Position numbers and translations under genes: made by a program
Shown: positions 8,004 to 16,873 of the stretch, piece by piece
How the letters are laid out: each line of letters opens with the position of its first letter
Numbering within the stretch: position 1 is the first letter of the stretch
Notes under the pieces: model-generated
The model's input: the letters and a program-made list of their open reading frames with translations, nothing else
Told to the model about the DNA's origin: nothing
Database searches by the model: none
Assembly (NCBI RefSeq): GCF_900111095.1
Contig: NZ_FOGB01000008.1
Location: 75,275-139,274 of the forward strand
Source of the DNA: Amphritea atlantica
GTDB lineage: Bacteria; Pseudomonadota; Gammaproteobacteria; Pseudomonadales; Balneatricaceae
Reading direction: 5' to 3'
Length of the DNA stretch: 64,000 nt

Positions 8004-8116
8004 CAATGAATTTAGCATTAGATATTGACGTTATCAGACATACTTTACTGGCGCAGGTGAGATAGCTTATCTGACGTAGAGGTCGCTGATGAGTCTTACA
8101 CAAGAGTAACAATAAA

Positions 8117-9757
8117 ATGACCGAGCAATGTGCATTCAATCAGGCGCTGGAGAAAAACACGGCTAACTATGTCGCACTGTCGCCACTCAGCTTTATTAAG
8201 CGGGCCGCAGCGGTGTATCCGGACAGGTCTGCTGTGATATACGACGATAAAGTCTATTCCTGGCGCCAGACCTATGGCCGCTGCTGCCAGTTAGCCTCGC
8301 TGTTGCAGCAGTTTGGTATTGGCCGCGGCGACACAGTGTCAGCCATGCTGCCAAATATTCCCGCCATGTATGAGGCTCATTTTGGCGTGCCTATGGTTGG
8401 TGCCGTGCTGAATGCAATCAATATTCGCCTGGATGCTGAAGCGATAGGTTTTATTCTTAACCACAGCCGCACGCGGCTTTTACTGGTGGATACAGAGTAT
8501 GCCGATGTCATCGAGAAAGCGCTGACTCTGGTCGAAGGAGATGCCCCGATTGTTATCAACGTTGCTGACTCTGGCTATGAGGGAGGGCGGCTGCTTGGCG
8601 ATTTTGAATATGAAGCATTACTGGCTGAACAGCCAGAAGAAACTGAGTGGAAACTGCCAGCCGATGAGTGGGATGCCATTGCGCTGGGCTATACCTCCGG
8701 CACCACCGGAAATCCCAAAGGCGTGGTCACTCACCATCGTGGTGCTTATCTGAATGCCGTCAGCAATACAATGTCATGGAGCTTACCTTCAAAGGTGGTA
8801 TATCTGTGGACTCTGCCAATGTTTCATTGCAATGGCTGGTGTTTTCCCTGGACACTGGCTGCGATCGGTGGAACCAGTGTCTGCCTGCGTAAAGTTGATG
8901 CGGAAAAAATTCATCAACTGATGCGACAGCATCATGTCACCCATTATTGTGGTGCTCCAATCGTCCATTCGATGATTGCCGATGCTGCCGTCACTCAGGA
9001 AACCTCGATCGATCACAAGGTCTGTGGATTGATTGCCGGTGCCGCACCGCCAGCTGCAGTTCTGGAACGGATGGAGCGACTTGGATTTGAGCTGACCCAT
9101 GTCTATGGTTTGACTGAGACTTACGGCCCTGCTTCGGTATGCGTTAAGCAGGATGACTGGGCAGAGCGCTCACTTGACGAACAGGTGGTACTTAACGGCC
9201 GGCAGGGGGTGAGCTATCCACTACAGGAGGAGATCACCGTACTCGATCCGCAGACAATGCAGCCGGTGCCAGCCGATGGCACCACGGTGGGGGAAATCAT
9301 GTTCCGGGGCAATATTGTTATGAAGGGTTATCTCCATAACGAGACCGCCACCGAGGAGGCGTTTGCCGATGGCTGGTTCCATACCGGTGACTTAGCGGTA
9401 GTGCATGCTGATGGCTATATCAAAATTACCGACCGCTCCAAAGATGTCATCATTTCGGGCGGTGAGAATATATCCTCTCTGGAAGTTGAGGATATCATCC
9501 AGCGACACCCTGAAGTGGAGCTTGCTGCGGTTGTGGCTATGCCGGATGAAAAGTGGGGTGAAGTGCCTGCGGCGTTTGTACAATTACGCCCCGGTAGCGA
9601 GCTGAGTGAAGCGGCAATCATTGATTTTTGCCGCAATAACATGAGCCGTTTCAAAGCACCTAAGCGGATTGTATTAGGTAGCCTGCCAACCACCTCAACC
9701 GGAAAAATCCAGAAGTTTGCATTGCGTCAACAACTGAGACCTCAGGCAGGCGTGTAA
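8117..9757 (+). CDS. AMP-forming acyl-CoA synthetase
   Basis: 546-residue adenylate-forming ligase that activates a carboxylic acid to its CoA thioester through an acyl-AMP. Motifs: YTSGTTGNPKG near 191 (P-loop), HVYGLTETYG near 330, GWFHTGDL, the hinge DRSKDVIISGGEN and the C-terminal lysine in STGKIQK. The N-terminus (LSFIKRAAAVYPDRSAVIY...) matches the acyl-activating group resembling plant AAE proteins and medium-chain ligases. Upstream lies a crotonase and downstream a LysR regulator. Given the DmdA-like gene at 13.6 kb, methylmercaptopropionate activation (a DmdB-type role) is a reasonable but untested idea; a medium- or branched-chain acid is equally possible. Confidence 0.88.
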   Translation: MTEQCAFNQALEKNTANYVALSPLSFIKRAAAVYPDRSAVIYDDKVYSWRQTYGRCCQLASLLQQFGIGRGDTVSAMLPNIPAMYEAHFGVPMVGAVLNAINIRLDAEAIGFILNHSRTRLLLVDTEYADVIEKALTLVEGDAPIVINVADSGYEGGRLLGDFEYEALLAEQPEETEWKLPADEWDAIALGYTSGTTGNPKGVVTHHRGAYLNAVSNTMSWSLPSKVVYLWTLPMFHCNGWCFPWTLAAIGGTSVCLRKVDAEKIHQLMRQHHVTHYCGAPIVHSMIADAAVTQETSIDHKVCGLIAGAAPPAAVLERMERLGFELTHVYGLTETYGPASVCVKQDDWAERSLDEQVVLNGRQGVSYPLQEEITVLDPQTMQPVPADGTTVGEIMFRGNIVMKGYLHNETATEEAFADGWFHTGDLAVVHADGYIKITDRSKDVIISGGENISSLEVEDIIQRHPEVELAAVVAMPDEKWGEVPAAFVQLRPGSELSEAAIIDFCRNNMSRFKAPKRIVLGSLPTTSTGKIQKFALRQQLRPQAGV

Positions 9758-9906
9758 TTAAAATATCCAAGCAGGGGAGCTGCTGCATCACTGTCGGTAA
9801 ATAATAGTCATGGAGGTGATAAGCTATTATAGTTAGCAGTCTGTTATCGTATTGGGGTACAGCCGTACCCCGTTGATGACTCTCGTTTTTTCTAAGGGCA
9901 GATTCT

Positions 9907-10842
9907 ATGTCTCGACTCCCCCCGATGATCGCTCTCTCATATTTTGAGGTTGCCAGCCGCACTAAAAGTTTCGCTAAGGCTGCTCAGGAGCTAAATGTTA
10001 CCCCTGCGGCGATCAGTCATCAGATCAAGGCGCTGGAAGCCTATCTGGGAGTCGAACTGTTTGTCCGTCACCACCGTCGGGTCAGCCTGACCCCCGCCGC
10101 ACGTGCAGCGTTGCCTGAGCTGCATGAAGGCTTCAAAACATTGCAACAAGCCGTCGACAATATCCGCCTCTTCAGTGAAGAGCGGAGTGTCGTGACCGTG
10201 TGTGCAGAACCCCTGTTCGCGACTAAATGGATCGTGCCACGCCTGCACCGTTTTTATGCTCGCTGTCCGGAAGCGGAAGTGCGGTTACAGGCCAGTCTGC
10301 ATACGGTGGATAAGTGTCGTCATAGTGACTTCGAAGGATCTCAGCTAAAGCGGGCGGGTATCGATGTCTCTGTACGCCTGGGGTATGGCGATTATAAGGA
10401 TCTTGCCCCACAACGCTTAATGAGTCTGGAGTTAGTGCCGATGGGGACGGCAGAGCTTACTGCCAGTCTTAAGAGTGCAGAGTCATTGGGCAAGCAAACG
10501 CTGTTATGGGACAGTACGCTGTCACGTTTTAAAGATTCCTGCGGCTGGCATGAATGGTTTTTACAGCAGGCATCGGAGCATATCGGTTCCCTGCGAGAAC
10601 TGCGTTTTGGCAACGGCCTGCTGACACTTGAAGCGGCGCTGTCCGGACAAGGCTTGCTGCTGGGTAGTAAAGCGCTGCTACAGGCAGAGCTTGCTGCAGA
10701 AAAACTGCAGGTAGTGATTGATCATCCGATGCACTGTGATCAGGCGTACTATGTTGTCAGTGCCGGGCCAAATAATGAACGGGATATTGCCCGGCAGTTT
10801 CGTGAGTGGTTGCTGGATGAGGCCAGCTTGCCCGACGTCTGA
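9907..10842 (+). CDS. LysR-family transcriptional regulator (GcvA-like)
   Basis: 311-residue LTTR. The N-terminal winged helix-turn-helix reads FAKAAQELNVTPAAISHQIKALE at about 22-44, and the effector-binding domain follows. Placement of the HTH after a short PPMIALSYFEVASRTKSF leader is typical of the GcvA/AmpR-like branch. It lies downstream of the acyl-CoA synthetase and upstream of the one-carbon module in the same direction, so it could control either. No divergent target promoter is present to settle this. Confidence 0.88.
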   Translation: MSRLPPMIALSYFEVASRTKSFAKAAQELNVTPAAISHQIKALEAYLGVELFVRHHRRVSLTPAARAALPELHEGFKTLQQAVDNIRLFSEERSVVTVCAEPLFATKWIVPRLHRFYARCPEAEVRLQASLHTVDKCRHSDFEGSQLKRAGIDVSVRLGYGDYKDLAPQRLMSLELVPMGTAELTASLKSAESLGKQTLLWDSTLSRFKDSCGWHEWFLQQASEHIGSLRELRFGNGLLTLEAALSGQGLLLGSKALLQAELAAEKLQVVIDHPMHCDQAYYVVSAGPNNERDIARQFREWLLDEASLPDV

Positions 10843-11013
10843 GCCCTGAATTCCTGTGTCTGTTTTAACCTTTACCCGCCAATCCTTCTACTGATGTTCT
10901 CTCTGGATAAAATGTTGTCTCCGGCTGTAGTCCAAATGGTCTAAAACGGCTTCAAAACAAGACTGATTATTCAGTTTTACCGCAGTGCTTTAGGCCCTTC
11001 TATCTGCCATTAC
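10843..11013. other. Intergenic region, left part of the duplicated segment
   Basis: No gene. From about 10927 (AGTCCAAA...TCTAAAA...AAAACAAGAC...TTTAGGCCCTT) it matches, with more divergence, the region 13480-13565 before the dmdA-like gene. It is therefore the less conserved left arm of that duplication. Confidence 0.6.
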
Positions 11014-11088
11014 CTCATATTATTTACGCTGATCAAACGATTTAAGTACGGTTCAATTTTGTCGTATCGGGTGGGATTGAACATTTTG
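11014..11088 (+). promoter_or_regulatory. Copy 1 of a duplicated 75-bp control region (before the MTHFR-like gene)
   Basis: These 75 bases match 13566-13640 at all but three positions, all transitions. The second copy lies directly before the dmdA-like gene. Similarity continues weakly to the left to about 10927. No clear sigma-70 boxes are evident, but such conservation in non-coding DNA suggests a shared promoter or operator. Confidence 0.8.
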
Positions 11089-11090
11089 TT

Positions 11091-11170
11091 GGCTTTGACA
11101 CACAGATTCGAAAATCCCTCTAGTGACGAATCAACTGGTTCAGGTGTAAAGGGTGTCTGGGCTGACGGCA
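11091..11170 (+). pseudogene. Broken 5' fragment of the dmdA-like gene
   Basis: GGCTTTGACACACAGATTCG followed by AAAATCCCTCTA matches codons about 11-21 of the gene at 13652 (GGCTTTGGCACACAGATTCG, then TAAATCCCCCTA). Weaker similarity continues for some 40 bases. Compared with the intact gene, about 35-40 bp containing its ribosome site and start codon are deleted, so the fragment cannot be translated. It continues the duplication that begins at 10927. Confidence 0.7.
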
Positions 11171-11252
11171 AGACCTGATTGCCGATGCCTGCAGAGGGTT
11201 ATCAATTATAAATAGCAGGGTTGACCACCCTGGCAAACAGAAGGGCGATTTT

Positions 11253-12182
11253 ATGGGGCTGTTATCATTTCTTCACAAATCCACTGAGACTGCTACAGTG
11301 GATCCAACCTCCCCCCTGCTGGAGAAATTTTTAAGCGGCTATTCGATTGAGGTGATGCCTCGGACTGCTGGGAATGTGGAATGCTTTCGCGATATCCTGC
11401 CCACCGGTACCCGCGTGTATATTGCTCATATCGATGGAACTTTCATTGAGGATATGGTCCATACCGCACGACGTCTGACCGATGAGGGATTTGAGGTTAT
11501 GCCACATTTTCCAGCGCGCCTGATTACAGGGTATAATGAGCTCGCCGAATGGATCGCCCGTTATCAGGGCGAGGCAGGTGTTAATCAGGCGCTGCTTCTG
11601 GGTGGTGGCCTGAACACTCCGGTGGGTGAATTTAAGGATTCTATGCAGTTGCTGGAAACGGGTCTCTTCGATGGATTCAGCAACTTGCACATAGCTGGCC
11701 ACCCTGAAGGGAACCGGGATATAGATCCTGATGGTTCCGACCGAATGGTGATGCAAGCGATGAAATGGAAAAAGGCTTTCTTCGAGCGGACGGATGCGCG
11801 TGTGGCGATTACCACTCAGTTCTGCTTTGAGTCTGCTCCGGTAATTGCCTGGGCTGACAGGCTGGCAGCGGAAGGGGTTGATCTGCCCATCCATATTGGC
11901 GTGGCGGGACCGGCTAAGCTGCATACCCTGATAAAATATGCCTTGTCATGTGGTGTCGGGCCTAGCATGCGGGTTCTGCAACGCAGGGCAAAGGATGTCG
12001 GGAAGTTACTTCTGCCCTATGAGCCCACAGAGTTATTAACCGAGCTTGCTGCTCACAAAGAACGTCATCCCGGTTTTGGCGTTGAGCAGGTACATTTCTT
12101 CCCATTGGGGGGGATCAGGAATAATGCAGTCTGGGTCTCTGAAAATGGTGGCAGCGCTGGCCGGCCAGCTTCAGCAGACTGA
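11253..12182 (+). CDS. Methylenetetrahydrofolate reductase-family protein
   Basis: 309-residue TIM-barrel flavoprotein family linking 5-methyl-THF and 5,10-methylene-THF. Recognisable features are YSIEVMPRTA (glutamate of the FEFFP/FEVMP motif), an FPARLI segment at the second strand, NLHIAGHPEGNRD and TQFCFE. The segment that carries the catalytic aspartate in E. coli MetF (LRGD) reads LLGGGLNTPVG here, so this is a divergent subgroup. Next to FolD, a DmdA-like methyltransferase and PurU it probably oxidises methyl-THF produced by demethylation, not making methyl-THF for methionine. It begins with ATG after GAAGGGCG and lies behind the duplicated dmdA control region. Confidence 0.8.
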   Translation: MGLLSFLHKSTETATVDPTSPLLEKFLSGYSIEVMPRTAGNVECFRDILPTGTRVYIAHIDGTFIEDMVHTARRLTDEGFEVMPHFPARLITGYNELAEWIARYQGEAGVNQALLLGGGLNTPVGEFKDSMQLLETGLFDGFSNLHIAGHPEGNRDIDPDGSDRMVMQAMKWKKAFFERTDARVAITTQFCFESAPVIAWADRLAAEGVDLPIHIGVAGPAKLHTLIKYALSCGVGPSMRVLQRRAKDVGKLLLPYEPTELLTELAAHKERHPGFGVEQVHFFPLGGIRNNAVWVSENGGSAGRPASAD

Positions 12183-12305
12183 GATTGATCCATATATATC
12201 TGTAGCTACAGCCCCATGACAGGGGCGTGTTACACAACAGGAATCAGGGCGCTGCTTTACAGGTTTTCGGCCCACTTTCGCTGAGCGCTAAATGAGAAGA
12301 ACAAC

Positions 12306-13199
12306 ATGACTGCACAGATCATCGATGGTAAGAATTTCGCCGTTGCATTACGCGAAAGAGTCGCTGAGCATACAGCCTATTTGAAACAACAACACAACAT
12401 CACTCCAGGTCTGGCAGTAGTGCTGGTAGGTGAGGATCCTGCCTCTCAGGTTTATGTGCGCTCCAAGGCTAAGCAAACCGTTGAGGCGGGTATGAACTCT
12501 TATCAGCATAAACTGGCTGTTGATACAACCGAAGCGGAACTGCTGGCACTGATTGATCAGCTTAATAGCGATCCGGCTGTTCACGGCATTCTGGTTCAGT
12601 TACCACTGCCTGAGCATATCGATGAAGCATTAGTGATTAATGCCATCGATCCTGCCAAAGACGTGGACGGATTTCATATCTCTAATGCGGGTCTGCTGGC
12701 GACAGGACAGCAAGCGATGGTGCCCTGCACCCCTTTGGGGTGTCTGATGATGCTGCGTGAGTATTGTGGCAATTTGTCGGGCCAGAATGCTTTAGTGATC
12801 GGGCGTTCTAATATTGTCGGCAAGCCGATGGCGCAACTGCTGTTGAGAGAGAGTTGCACAGTAACCGTGGCACACTCGCGGACACGAAATCTGCGTGAAC
12901 TGGTGGCCAATGCCGATATCGTGGTTGCCGCGGTGGGACGGCCTCTGTTCATTGAGGGGGGATGGATCAAACCGGGGGCTACAGTGATCGATGTGGGTAT
13001 CAATCGTATAGAGAAAAGCGACGGCACAACACGGCTTGTCGGGGATGTAGATTTCGACGCTGCCAAAGAGGTCGCAGGTGCAATTACTCCGGTTCCCGGA
13101 GGCGTTGGCCCGATGACGATTGCCTGTTTATTGGCCAACACGGTCACCGCGTGCTGTCGGGCCAGTGCTCTCCCTGAGCCCCATGGGCTTACGGTCTGA
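12306..13199 (+). CDS. folD: Bifunctional methylene-THF dehydrogenase / methenyl-THF cyclohydrolase FolD
   Basis: FolD converts 5,10-methylene-THF to 10-formyl-THF with NADP. The 297-residue product has [14 protein letters not shown] (catalytic lysine), [21 protein letters not shown], the Rossmann motif [17 protein letters not shown] and the terminal signature [15 protein letters not shown]. Length and all motifs are standard. It is the middle oxidation step between the MTHFR-like enzyme upstream and PurU downstream. Being grouped with them, it may be a catabolic paralogue, with a housekeeping copy elsewhere. Confidence 0.97.
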   Translation: MTAQIIDGKNFAVALRERVAEHTAYLKQQHNITPGLAVVLVGEDPASQVYVRSKAKQTVEAGMNSYQHKLAVDTTEAELLALIDQLNSDPAVHGILVQLPLPEHIDEALVINAIDPAKDVDGFHISNAGLLATGQQAMVPCTPLGCLMMLREYCGNLSGQNALVIGRSNIVGKPMAQLLLRESCTVTVAHSRTRNLRELVANADIVVAAVGRPLFIEGGWIKPGATVIDVGINRIEKSDGTTRLVGDVDFDAAKEVAGAITPVPGGVGPMTIACLLANTVTACCRASALPEPHGLTV

Positions 13200-13388
13200 T
13201 CATAGTCCATCACAACGGATCATGGCCCAGCGCTGGACGCAGTCGTTTCAGCTGAGTGAGGGGTATCTGATCCATCCGGAATGAGCGCTGGTGACAGCGC
13301 TAATACTCATCCCGCTATACTGCTTTGTCAGAACACCGCATCGATCCTCATCGCGGCGGGGTCGCAGCATCACCTTTCTGCTATTTCT

Positions 13389-13414
13389 AAAACCGGCATC
13401 CCGGTTTTCTGTTT
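13389..13414 (+). terminator. Terminator downstream of folD
   Basis: Stem AAAACCGG / CCGGTTTT, 4-nt loop, then CTGTTT. It lies 190 bp after the folD stop codon and suggests the dmdA-like gene has its own promoter. The DNA between 13200 and 13388 shows no gene. Confidence 0.65.
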
Positions 13415-13565
13415 ATCCATAGTTTTACACATGCCTGTTCAGATCCGTTTAAAGCCCTATTCTGCGGTGCGTCTGAGCATAGTCCAAACAGACTAATATG
13501 CGCTTAAAACAAGACCGTTTTTGCATTTTTGTACCATCTCTTTAGGCCCTTTCATCCGTGAATTG

Positions 13566-13640
13566 CTCATATTATTTACGCTGATCAAACGATTTAAGTA
13601 CGGTTCAATTTTGTCATACCGGGCGGGATTGAACATTTTG
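13566..13640 (+). promoter_or_regulatory. Copy 2 of the duplicated control region (before the dmdA-like gene)
   Basis: 72 of 75 bases are identical to 11014-11088. It ends about 10 bp before the start codon, with AGGACTGGAAA between. The left arm 13480-13565 is also related to 10927-11013. Confidence 0.8.
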
Positions 13641-13651
13641 AGGACTGGAAA

Positions 13652-14800
13652 ATGGCGACACAACAACAAGAAGAATTTGGCTTTGGCACACAGATTCGTA
13701 AATCCCCCTATTTTGATGCAACCGTGCGCTGGGGCGCTAAAGGTTTCTCGGTGTATAACCATATGTATATTCCCCGCGATTTCGGCAACCCGGAGCAGAA
13801 CTTCTGGAACCTGGTGAACGATGCCATCCTGTGTGATGTAGCGGTTGAACGTCAGGTGGAGATTACCGGTCCCGACGCCGCACAGTTTGCCCAGTTACTG
13901 ACGCCGCGTGACCTGTCCAAGTGTGCTGTAGGGCAGTGTAAGTATGTACTGATCACCAATGCTGAGGGCGGGATTCTGAACGATCCTATCCTGCTGCGTC
14001 TTGCAGAAAACCGCTTCTGGATCTCCCTGGCCGACAGCGACATTTTACTGTGGGCGCAAGGCGTTGCGGTGAACTCCGGTCTGGATGTCACCATTCGTGA
14101 ACCGGATGTCTCTCCGTTGCAGCTGCAGGGGCCGAAGTCCGGTGAAATCATGAAAGCCCTGTTCGGCGACAGCATCACCGACCTGAAGTATTACTGGCTG
14201 CGTGAATACGATCTGGATGGCATTCCTCTGATCGTGTCCCGGACCGGCTGGTCAAGCGAACTGGGCTATGAACTGTATCTGCAGGATGGTTCGAAGGGGG
14301 ATGAGCTGTGGGAAAAGATTATGGCAGCCGGTGCTCCGTTTGGTTTACAGCCGGGTCATACATCGTCAATCCGTCGCATTGAGGGCGGTATGCTGTCTTA
14401 CCACGCGGATATGGATATCAACACCAATCCATACGAGCTGGGTCTGGACCGCCTGGTTGAGCTGGATATGGATGCCGATTTTATTGGTAAAGCTGCGCTG
14501 AAGCGAATCCGTGACGCAGGCGTGACACGCAAACAGGTGGGTCTGGTGATCGATGCTCCGGCCCTGACAGGACCGAACACCCGCTTCTGGATGCTGGAAA
14601 AAGAGGGTCAACAGGTGGGCAAGGTGACATCCGCAGTGTTCTCGCCACGTCTGGAACAAAATATTGCCCTGGCGATGGTCAGCGCAGAGTTTGCTGAGCC
14701 GGGGACAACCTTTGAGGTTGTGCTACCCAGTGGAGTAGCAACCGCCACCGTGGTGGAAACGCCATTCTTTGATCCGAAAAAGACAATAGCGGCGACCTGA
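13652..14800 (+). CDS. dmdA: DMSP demethylase-like (DmdA / GcvT family) methyltransferase
   Basis: 382-residue GcvT-fold protein moving a methyl group to tetrahydrofolate. DmdA demethylates dimethylsulfoniopropionate to methylmercaptopropionate. Supporting segments recalled from DmdA are VYNHMYIPRDF, VERQVEITGPDAAQFAQ, LTPRDLSKCAVGQCKYV, LNDPILLRLAENRFWIS, SDILLWAQG, LQGPKSGEIM and RRIEGGMLSYHADM. All are closer to DmdA than to glycine-cleavage T proteins, and no other gcv genes are near. Flanking FolD, PurU and the MTHFR-like enzyme supply methyl-THF oxidation. DmdA paralogues acting on other methylated onium or amine compounds exist, so the substrate is not certain. Confidence 0.72.
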   Translation: MATQQQEEFGFGTQIRKSPYFDATVRWGAKGFSVYNHMYIPRDFGNPEQNFWNLVNDAILCDVAVERQVEITGPDAAQFAQLLTPRDLSKCAVGQCKYVLITNAEGGILNDPILLRLAENRFWISLADSDILLWAQGVAVNSGLDVTIREPDVSPLQLQGPKSGEIMKALFGDSITDLKYYWLREYDLDGIPLIVSRTGWSSELGYELYLQDGSKGDELWEKIMAAGAPFGLQPGHTSSIRRIEGGMLSYHADMDINTNPYELGLDRLVELDMDADFIGKAALKRIRDAGVTRKQVGLVIDAPALTGPNTRFWMLEKEGQQVGKVTSAVFSPRLEQNIALAMVSAEFAEPGTTFEVVLPSGVATATVVETPFFDPKKTIAAT

Positions 14801-14892
14801 TTCCGATGGTTGAGCCATCAATGCTTCCCAGTGTTCGATGGCTTATATCACCCGTTGCGTTCATTTCAGTTTTTTGCAGGAAGTGAATGAAT

Positions 14893-14912
14893 CCGGGTAT
14901 CCCGGTTTCCCC
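14893..14912 (+). terminator. Possible terminator after the dmdA-like gene
   Basis: Short hairpin CCGGG-TAT-CCCGG followed by TTTCC. A larger inverted repeat (AGCCATC 14813-14819 / GATGGCT 14837-14843) lies just after the stop codon. Neither has a long T-run. Confidence 0.4.
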
Positions 14913-15031
14913 GGTATTAAACAATCGGCCAATTGATGGTGCGATAAGCAGGCACGTTGAGCAGAGCTTCATCCGCAACCGACTTCTCCGGCATTATCAG
15001 TATGGCCAGTGAAAATTTAAGGACTCGTAGA

Positions 15032-15904
15032 ATGACTACAAATACAACAACCTATATCCTTACCGGCAGTTCTCAAACCAAGCTGGGTGTCCTGGATCTG
15101 ATCATTAGCAGCCTGTATCGAAACGACTGTTATGCATACGAGATGCATACTTTTGATGATGCCGATACCGACCGTTTTTTCTTCCGTGTTGAATTTAATT
15201 ATCGGGGTAACGGGGAATTTTCGGAAGCGGATCTGCGTAGCCAACTTGCCGACCGGGCTGAAGCCTATGAAGTCAAATGGGAGCTGCGTGATCTGGCGAT
15301 TCCCGCAAAGGTGGTGATTCTGGTATCCAAATATGATCATTGTCTGCAGGATCTGCTGCATCGCTATAGCACCGGTGCACTTAATATCGAGATTCCAGCG
15401 ATCATCTCAAACCACCCTGATCTGAAAAAGCAGGCCGATTGGTACAATATTCCTTATTACCACCTGCCGGTGACCGCAGAAACCAAGGCAGAGCAGGAGG
15501 CGCAGATGTGGCAGATCATCCAGGAAACCGGAGCCGATCTTGTTGTGCTGGCGCGCTATATGCAGGTACTGTCTGAGGATATGTGCAAGAAGCTACATGG
15601 ACGGGCTATCAATATTCATCACTCACTACTACCGGGTTTCAAAGGTGCCAAGCCTTACCATCAGGCATACGATAAAGGGGTCAAGCTGGTCGGGGCCACC
15701 GCACACTATGTGAGCGAAGATCTGGACGAAGGTCCCATCATCACTCAGGGCGTGGAACCGGTGGATCACACCTATACACCCGAGCGACTGGTGGCAAAAG
15801 GGCGCGATACTGAGCGGGTAACACTGGCCAGGGCGATAAAGCTGCATGTAGAGGATCGCTGTTTCCTGAATGGTAATAAAACGGTTGTCTTCCCCGGGCA
15901 TTAA
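15032..15904 (+). CDS. purU: Formyltetrahydrofolate deformylase PurU
   Basis: PurU hydrolyses 10-formyl-THF to formate and THF. The 290-residue protein has an N-terminal ACT domain (ILTGSSQTKLGVLDLIISSL) and a PurN-like formyl-transferase domain with INIHHSLLPGFKG (catalytic N and H) and GATAHYVSEDLDEGPI (catalytic D). The frame is open from 14957, but ATG 15032 is chosen because AAGGA lies eight bases before it and the protein then begins as PurU usually does. It completes the route methyl-THF to methylene-THF to formyl-THF to formate encoded from 11.2 kb on, and a terminator follows. Confidence 0.95.
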   Translation: MTTNTTTYILTGSSQTKLGVLDLIISSLYRNDCYAYEMHTFDDADTDRFFFRVEFNYRGNGEFSEADLRSQLADRAEAYEVKWELRDLAIPAKVVILVSKYDHCLQDLLHRYSTGALNIEIPAIISNHPDLKKQADWYNIPYYHLPVTAETKAEQEAQMWQIIQETGADLVVLARYMQVLSEDMCKKLHGRAINIHHSLLPGFKGAKPYHQAYDKGVKLVGATAHYVSEDLDEGPIITQGVEPVDHTYTPERLVAKGRDTERVTLARAIKLHVEDRCFLNGNKTVVFPGH

Positions 15905-16041
15905 CCATCGACTCTGAGCGATTAATGAGTCCTGCAGCCTGCAGATGAGCCCGGTAACCCGGCGATCCGCTTTGGTTTTTACAACACTGTGGGACGTGGT
16001 GAACAGTGTTATCTTCCTGAGTGCGAGAGCACCTATATTCT

Positions 16042-16062
16042 GGCCCCTCAGGGGCCTTTTTT
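16042..16062 (+). terminator. Terminator after purU
   Basis: Perfect GC-rich stem GGCCCC-TCA-GGGGCC followed by six T residues. Confidence 0.9.
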
Positions 16063-16224
16063 ATACTTAGCTATACTGTCGATACCGCAGCCGGTGCAAA
16101 TGGGTAAACCTGCAATGTCGGTGTCGTCAATGTATCCACGATGATGACATATAGCATTTGCTCTGGTTTCGGCAGCTGGGTAGACTCGACCTTTGGATTG
16201 GGATTCATTATGTAGTCAAAAAAT

Positions 16225-16725
16225 ATGAAAAAAGTCATTTTAGATGCGGTGGATGTTCGTATTCTGAGTGCCGTGCAGCAGCACGGACAGATCAGCAAAT
16301 CCAGACTTTCGGAATTGGTCAGCCTATCACCAACGCCATGCTGGATGCGGCTGGATAAGCTCAAAAAGGCGGGGCTTATAAAGGGGTTTCGGGGCGACAT
16401 TGCCATCGATAAGATTCTCGATCTGACCAAGGTTTATGTCACCGTTTCATTAAAGGCGCATAACCGGTCAAATTTTGAGCGGTTTGAAAAACGTATTCTG
16501 AGCGTTGATGAGATCATAGAGTGCAGCGCGACCGGTGGAGGTTGCGACTATGTGATGAAAGTCATCACCAACTCCCTGACTGATTTTCAAAACCTGATTG
16601 AGCAGTTGCTCGATGAAGAGATAGGCATTGATCGCTATTATATTTATGTCGTTACGCGAGAGGTTAAATCAACCACCCTGAGCTTATCGAAATTAATAGC
16701 AGATAAAGCCAGGTCCAGTGAGTAA
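16225..16725 (+). CDS. Lrp/AsnC-family transcriptional regulator
   Basis: 166 residues. The N-terminal helix-turn-helix (DVRILSAVQQHGQISKSRL, then ELVSLSPTPCWMRLDKL) is typical of Lrp/AsnC proteins, and the C-terminal RAM/ACT-like domain includes ECSATGGGCDYVMKV. These regulators sense amino acids or related small molecules and often control adjacent genes. The next gene downstream is a broken TRAP binding-protein gene on the other strand, so the original target may be lost. No helpful operator is visible. Confidence 0.9.
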   Translation: MKKVILDAVDVRILSAVQQHGQISKSRLSELVSLSPTPCWMRLDKLKKAGLIKGFRGDIAIDKILDLTKVYVTVSLKAHNRSNFERFEKRILSVDEIIECSATGGGCDYVMKVITNSLTDFQNLIEQLLDEEIGIDRYYIYVVTREVKSTTLSLSKLIADKARSSE

Positions 16726-16873
16726 TATCTGCCCAATTGGGCGGCTCCCACAAAGCCCTCTGAGAGCTGCCCGCCCCGCAGCTGATAGCGAAAATCCCCA
16801 ACAGTGTTGACGGCGGTGAGCATAGCTTTCCGCCACCAATCGATAAGGGCTTGGCATCGGATTTTGTGCCGAT

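Noticed and set aside
13281-13496. 71-codon frame between folD and dmdA
   Set aside because: Overlaps the folD terminator and the left arm of the duplicated control region; not coding-like.
13652-14800. Glycine cleavage T protein (gcvT)
   Set aside because: No gcvH or gcvP nearby and the sequence blocks are closer to DmdA-type proteins; context is one-carbon oxidation.
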